Positions 14,575 through 17,557 of a stretch of 17,557 bases of DNA are shown here, in pieces. The position numbers and the translations under genes were made by a program. Positions within the stretch are counted from its first letter, which is position 1; the number at the start of each line of letters is the position of its first letter. This stretch comes from JBHPCZ01 sp042573625 (GTDB taxonomy: Bacteria > Desulfobacterota > Desulfobacteria > Desulfobacterales > UBA11574): positions 1 to 17,557 of the forward strand of contig JBHPCZ010000069.1 in assembly GCA_042573625.1 (NCBI GenBank), given 5' to 3'. The notes under the pieces were generated by a model. The model saw only the letters and a list, made by a program, of their open reading frames with translations, made no database searches and was not told where the DNA came from.

Positions 14575-15962
14575 AAAGGCTAGGTATAGAGGATGCATCT
14601 CTGCGATTTTCAAAATCGCTGATCCAGTCCCCCAATCGCATTGTTATTTTTGGATTCGCATTTCTCATCTTGATCGGCACCATCCTGTTGATGCTGCCCG
14701 CAGCGTCAAAGAACCATCCCCTTGGATTAGTCGACGCCCTGTTCACTTCGACCTCTGCCGTCTGTGTAACCGGTCTTACGGTGGTAGATACGGGCAGTGT
14801 GTTTAGTGAATTCGGGCAGTTCATCATACTGGCACTGATCCAGGCGGGCGGCCTCGGCATCATGACGATGTCAACGCTGTTTCTCTTGCTGGCAAGACGG
14901 CGACCTGGCCTGACCGGACAGATCATCATACAGGATACGTACACCCATTCCAGAGAACGAAGCCTCCCGGAAATTTTAAAGGATGTGATTCTATTTACCC
15001 TTGTTATTGAGGCGATGGGCGCCGTCATCATGTTTTTTTGCTTTTATTCAAAGCATGGAACAAACAACGCTCTTATTCTGGCGGCATTCCATTCGGTCAG
15101 CGCTTTTTGTAATGCGGGATTTTCTCTTTTTAACAACAGTTTTGTCGGGTATCGGGAAAACTGGATGCTGAACATAACGGTCTGTTTTTTACTCATAACC
15201 GGCGGAATCGGGTTTTTGGTACTCTCCGAGCTTAAACAAAAAATTTCCTTCAAGCGCTCCACCTGGTCACGTCTCAGCCTTCACTCCAAAATCGTGCTGT
15301 CCGCCACCCTCATTTTACTGATCTCCGGGACGGTTCTCATTTTAATTTTGGAATGGGGTAACACCCTGGCGCCGCTGTCCATACACGGTCGGTTCCTGTC
15401 CGCTTTTTTCCAGTCTGTCACTGCCAGAACTGCGGGATTTAATACATTGCCCATTGGAAACATGGCCAATGAAACCCTATTTATCCTTATTTTGTTCATG
15501 TTTATCGGCGCTTCTCCGGGCTCGTGCGGCGGTGGCATTAAGACCACCACCATGGCAACTCTAATGGTGATGGGAATGTCTCGTTTTCGGGGACAGGAGA
15601 GACCCCAGTTGTTCCATCGGTCGATTTCCGAAAGCAGCGTGCGAAAAGCGATCAGCGTTGTCATGCTCAGTACGGCCGTAGTGTGTGTCGGCATGATAGC
15701 CCTCCAGATGACCGAGCTGGGCAGTGTGTCGCATCTACAGAGCCGGGGAAAATTTTTGGAACTGCTTTTTGAGGTTGTCAGCGCCTTTGGGACGGTGGGG
15801 CTTTCCACCGGCATAACCGGAGGGCTTTCCGTGCTGGGCAAAATTATCGTAATCGGAACGATGTTTGTGGGGCGTCTGGGACCGCTGGTGATCGGCATCG
15901 CCGTCAGCCGAGGGGCAATAGCACGGTATCATTATGCCGAAGAAAGTATTATGGTCGGATGA
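14571..15962 (+). CDS. ktrB: KtrB/TrkH-type potassium channel subunit
   Basis: From ATG 14571 the product has 463 residues, near the usual 445-460 for KtrB. It shows the four pore repeats of this superfamily: VCVTGLT (64-70), AFCNAGF (178-184), ARTAGFN (285-291) and FGTVGLS (406-412), each with the selectivity-filter glycine. SPGSCGGGIKTTT after the third pore is the gating-loop region. The many hydrophobic helices place it in the inner membrane, where it imports potassium, often coupled to sodium. The KtrA regulatory gene begins eight bases downstream, so both are co-transcribed. A longer in-frame start (GTG 14517) is possible but adds residues with no family similarity. Loss of the equivalent filter residues is not seen, so the channel appears functional. 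Confidence 0.92.
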   Translation: MKRLGIEDASLRFSKSLIQSPNRIVIFGFAFLILIGTILLMLPAASKNHPLGLVDALFTSTSAVCVTGLTVVDTGSVFSEFGQFIILALIQAGGLGIMTMSTLFLLLARRRPGLTGQIIIQDTYTHSRERSLPEILKDVILFTLVIEAMGAVIMFFCFYSKHGTNNALILAAFHSVSAFCNAGFSLFNNSFVGYRENWMLNITVCFLLITGGIGFLVLSELKQKISFKRSTWSRLSLHSKIVLSATLILLISGTVLILILEWGNTLAPLSIHGRFLSAFFQSVTARTAGFNTLPIGNMANETLFILILFMFIGASPGSCGGGIKTTTMATLMVMGMSRFRGQERPQLFHRSISESSVRKAISVVMLSTAVVCVGMIALQMTELGSVSHLQSRGKFLELLFEVVSAFGTVGLSTGITGGLSVLGKIIVIGTMFVGRLGPLVIGIAVSRGAIARYHYAEESIMVG

Positions 15963-15970
15963 GGTAAGAT

Positions 15971-16630
15971 ATGAAACAATTCGTTATCATAGGACTCGGA
16001 AATTTAGGCTATTACCTGGCAACGCACCTTTATGACAAAGGGCATGAAGTTTTGGCCATTGATATTAATTCGAATCGGATTCAGGAAATAAAGGACAGGG
16101 TGGGGCAGGCTGTGGTTGCGGATGCTACAGACCGAAAGGTTGTGGAGTCACTGGGTGTGGACCGGATGGACGCCGCAGTGGTCTGTACCGGTTCGGATCT
16201 CAGTGCTTCGATTCTCATCACCCTTAATCTGAAGGATATCGGTGTTCAAAAAGTATACGCCAAAGCAATTTCGGAACCCCACGGCCGAATTCTCAATAAA
16301 ATCGGGTCACTGGAGGTGATTTTTCCGGAAAAGGATCAGGCCATTGCGCTGGCTGAGCGTCTTCACAACCCTAACATTCTGGATTATTTGCCTTTTGTTG
16401 AAGGTTACTCAATTGTCGAATTTGCACCGACAGCCAATTTTATCGGTAAAAATTTAATGACTCTGGACCTTATTAATCGATTTGGCGTTCAGGTTTTGGG
16501 CGTCAAAGAACTCGTTCCGGAGCGGCTGAACATGATTCCGACCGGAGCGTATGTTGTCAAAGACAGTGACATACTGATTCTGCTGGGACCGAATGATGGC
16601 CTTGAGGCCTTACGAAAAAAAATGGCATGA
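15971..16630 (+). CDS. ktrA: KtrA/TrkA-type cytosolic regulator of potassium uptake
   Basis: This 219-residue RCK protein is of standard length. The Rossmann site IIGLGNLG (residues 6-13) and AIDIN bind ATP/ADP or NAD(H); the TrkA-C ligand domain spans about 137-219 (FVEGYSIVEFAPTANFIGKN). An octameric KtrA ring normally sits on a KtrB dimer and gates it according to bound nucleotide. GAGGTAA overlaps the ktrB stop and lies just before the ATG, typical of tight operons. The gene's last codons overlap an out-of-frame remnant described separately, yet the C-terminus is of normal length. Confidence 0.92.
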   Translation: MKQFVIIGLGNLGYYLATHLYDKGHEVLAIDINSNRIQEIKDRVGQAVVADATDRKVVESLGVDRMDAAVVCTGSDLSASILITLNLKDIGVQKVYAKAISEPHGRILNKIGSLEVIFPEKDQAIALAERLHNPNILDYLPFVEGYSIVEFAPTANFIGKNLMTLDLINRFGVQVLGVKELVPERLNMIPTGAYVVKDSDILILLGPNDGLEALRKKMA

Positions 16631-16721
16631 TGTTGAGAGTGCCGGTTTTGCAAGATGGGCATTCCTGCAGGTTAAAGATTTGGAAAGGTTGATAAAGGAA
16701 ATAGAATCAAACGACAAATGA
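16629..16721 (+). pseudogene. C-terminal remnant of a restriction/helicase-like protein
   Basis: Directly after and slightly overlapping ktrA, in another frame, the sequence reads SAGFARWAFLQVKDLERLIK, then IESNDK and a TGA at 16719-16721. The pattern of a small glycine, then R-W-A-F-L-Q-V followed by a short acidic/helical tail resembles the C-termini of type III restriction (res) subunits and related DEAD-box proteins. No start codon or upstream part exists here, so it would be a stub left by a deletion that joined it to ktrA. The family call is tentative. Confidence 0.35.
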
Positions 16722-16993
16722 TCTTCACCAAACGGCACTTATCCTCCGATCCAAATATGAGGCCGATTGTGAGCGCCATTTGCCGAACCTCTTGAAGGGA
16801 AACTTAGGTACGTCCATAAATAAGCAAATAAATTTTCAAACCTTTTTAGCAGTATTGTTGAAACGGGATTTGGAAAACGTAACAGGGTCAGGTAACCGTT
16901 AAATAATTTTCGAATTAAACCCCACCAATCTTTATTCTTGACAAATTGATAGTATTTAACCACCTTTTGTTCTCTCCCGTCCTTTTGAGCACA

Positions 16994-17050
16994 CCCCAGT
17001 ACGATCTTCCGGACCTGCCCCGGTACCATCTGCCGGAGCTACGGGGCAGG
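16994..17050. repeat. Dispersed GTAGG hairpin, partial copy fused to a full copy (minus orientation)
   Basis: 16994-17016 is the exact reverse complement of 626-648 (23 bases). It runs directly into a full hairpin, CCTGCCCC (17014-17021) pairing with GGGGCAGG (17043-17050), with GGTACC and GCTAC-type inner segments. Read on the minus strand this again gives CCTGCCCCGTAG at its start, the same head as the copies near position 600. In the remaining gene-free sequence (16722-16993 and 17051-17161) I see nothing I can name. Confidence 0.55.
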
Positions 17051-17161
17051 CGCGGCAGGCAGAGGGGCCAGACAGATTATTTTTTCTTTGCGTGATCTTA
17101 GCGTAACAGGTAAAAGGTATCGAGAAGTGTTCGGCAAGAAGTGGAATGAAATGGAAAAGAA

Positions 17162-17557
17162 ATGACCAGAGCGACAACTGAGACGCCGCTTAAAAAACGG
17201 ATAAAACGACATGTGATCGGTCGAAAAAGGCAGTTTTTTGCCGCAACCGCACCGGGCCTTGAAACGATCTGCCGGGAGGAACTGAAAGCCCTCTTGCCGT
17301 CCGGGACACCCATGGCGATCGTCAAGGGCGGGGTTGAATTCATGGGGCGGCTTCACGACTGCTACCTTGCCGACCTGAACCTTCGCACCGCCAACCGGCT
17401 CCTCATGCGCATCGCGTCGTTTCATGCCGCTAATTTTCGGCAACTCGAAAAAAACCTGACCGCTGTCCCCTGGGAGCTTTTTCTGCTGCCGGGCACCCCG
17501 ACCCACATCCGCGTGACCTCTCAACATTCAAGGCTTTATCATAAGGACGCCGTTGCC
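17162..17557 (+). CDS. THUMP-domain class I SAM-dependent RNA methyltransferase, N-terminal part (partial)
   Basis: The frame from ATG 17162 stays open for 132 codons to the right edge. After a basic leader it reads FFAATAPGLETICREELKAL, then GGVEFMG, LNLRTANRLLMRIASF and THIRVTSQHSRLYH. This is the N-terminal ferredoxin-like/THUMP region of RlmL/YpsC-type rRNA methyltransferases (often annotated as putative N6-adenine-specific DNA methylases), which methylate 23S rRNA. The catalytic NPPY-type motif would lie beyond the window. The nearby upstream ATGs are out of frame and end within a few codons or clash; a GGAAAAG lies a few bases before this start. Confidence 0.8.
   Translation, partial: MTRATTETPLKKRIKRHVIGRKRQFFAATAPGLETICREELKALLPSGTPMAIVKGGVEFMGRLHDCYLADLNLRTANRLLMRIASFHAANFRQLEKNLTAVPWELFLLPGTPTHIRVTSQHSRLYHKDAVA

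Noticed and set aside
16739..17029. Minus-strand 96-codon frame in the gap after ktrA
   Set aside because: No ribosome site or recognised family, and its start lies inside the dispersed hairpin repeat.

Overview
The window looks like a chromosomal stretch of a Gram-negative anaerobe, most likely a Desulfobacterota (former Deltaproteobacteria, Desulfobacterales-like) bacterium. This is an inference from lipoprotein-type genes, a CoA-disulfide-reductase-like flavoprotein, a coupled ktrB-ktrA pair, DUF4143 ATPase and PAS/CxxC accessory genes, and dense intergenic palindromes of a kind I associate with that group. No taxonomic marker gene is complete here.

Layout. At 1-310 (minus) is the start of a lipoprotein gene that runs off the left edge. 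798-2138 encodes an NADH oxidase/CoA-disulfide reductase-type flavoprotein. A composite palindromic element (2180-2421) follows. An intact tRNA-Pro(TGG) gene lies at 2491-2567.

Downstream of the tRNA is an accretion zone of about 5.2 kb. It ends at 7717-7759 in a perfect 43-nt copy of the tRNA 3' half, from the anticodon loop to CCA, which is the classic footprint of tRNA-targeted integration. Two further, damaged tRNA-Pro 3' copies (about 2873-2988 and 6828-6922) split the zone into three units: a minimal GIY-YIG nuclease unit; a larger AT-rich unit with a secreted-protein operon, a 112-bp relic bounded by IS21-like ends and a DUF4143 ATPase; and a small unit with a PAS/zinc-ribbon-like protein. 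No integrase is visible. The ATPase, the GIY-YIG gene and a flanking lipoprotein gene all end inside tRNA-derived sequence.

Right of this zone is a three-gene hipB-hipS-hipT toxin-antitoxin operon (8121-9610) with four operator-like palindromes upstream. Then come a SulP anion permease fused to STAS and cyclic-nucleotide-binding domains (10044-12215), a secreted caspase-like protein with a coiled coil and an arabinofuranosidase-type beta-sandwich domain (12456-14000, minus), and the KtrB/KtrA potassium uptake pair (14571-16630). A short out-of-frame remnant resembling the tail of a restriction helicase follows ktrA. After a gene-free stretch with palindromes, a THUMP-type RNA methyltransferase gene starts at 17162 and runs off the right edge.

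The left and right flanks look like ordinary chromosome. The tRNA-bounded zone and the hip operon look like accessory DNA. The most unusual signals are the stacked tRNA-Pro fragments with palindromes lodged in their T-loops, and the paired hairpins with complementary loops just upstream of the tRNA.
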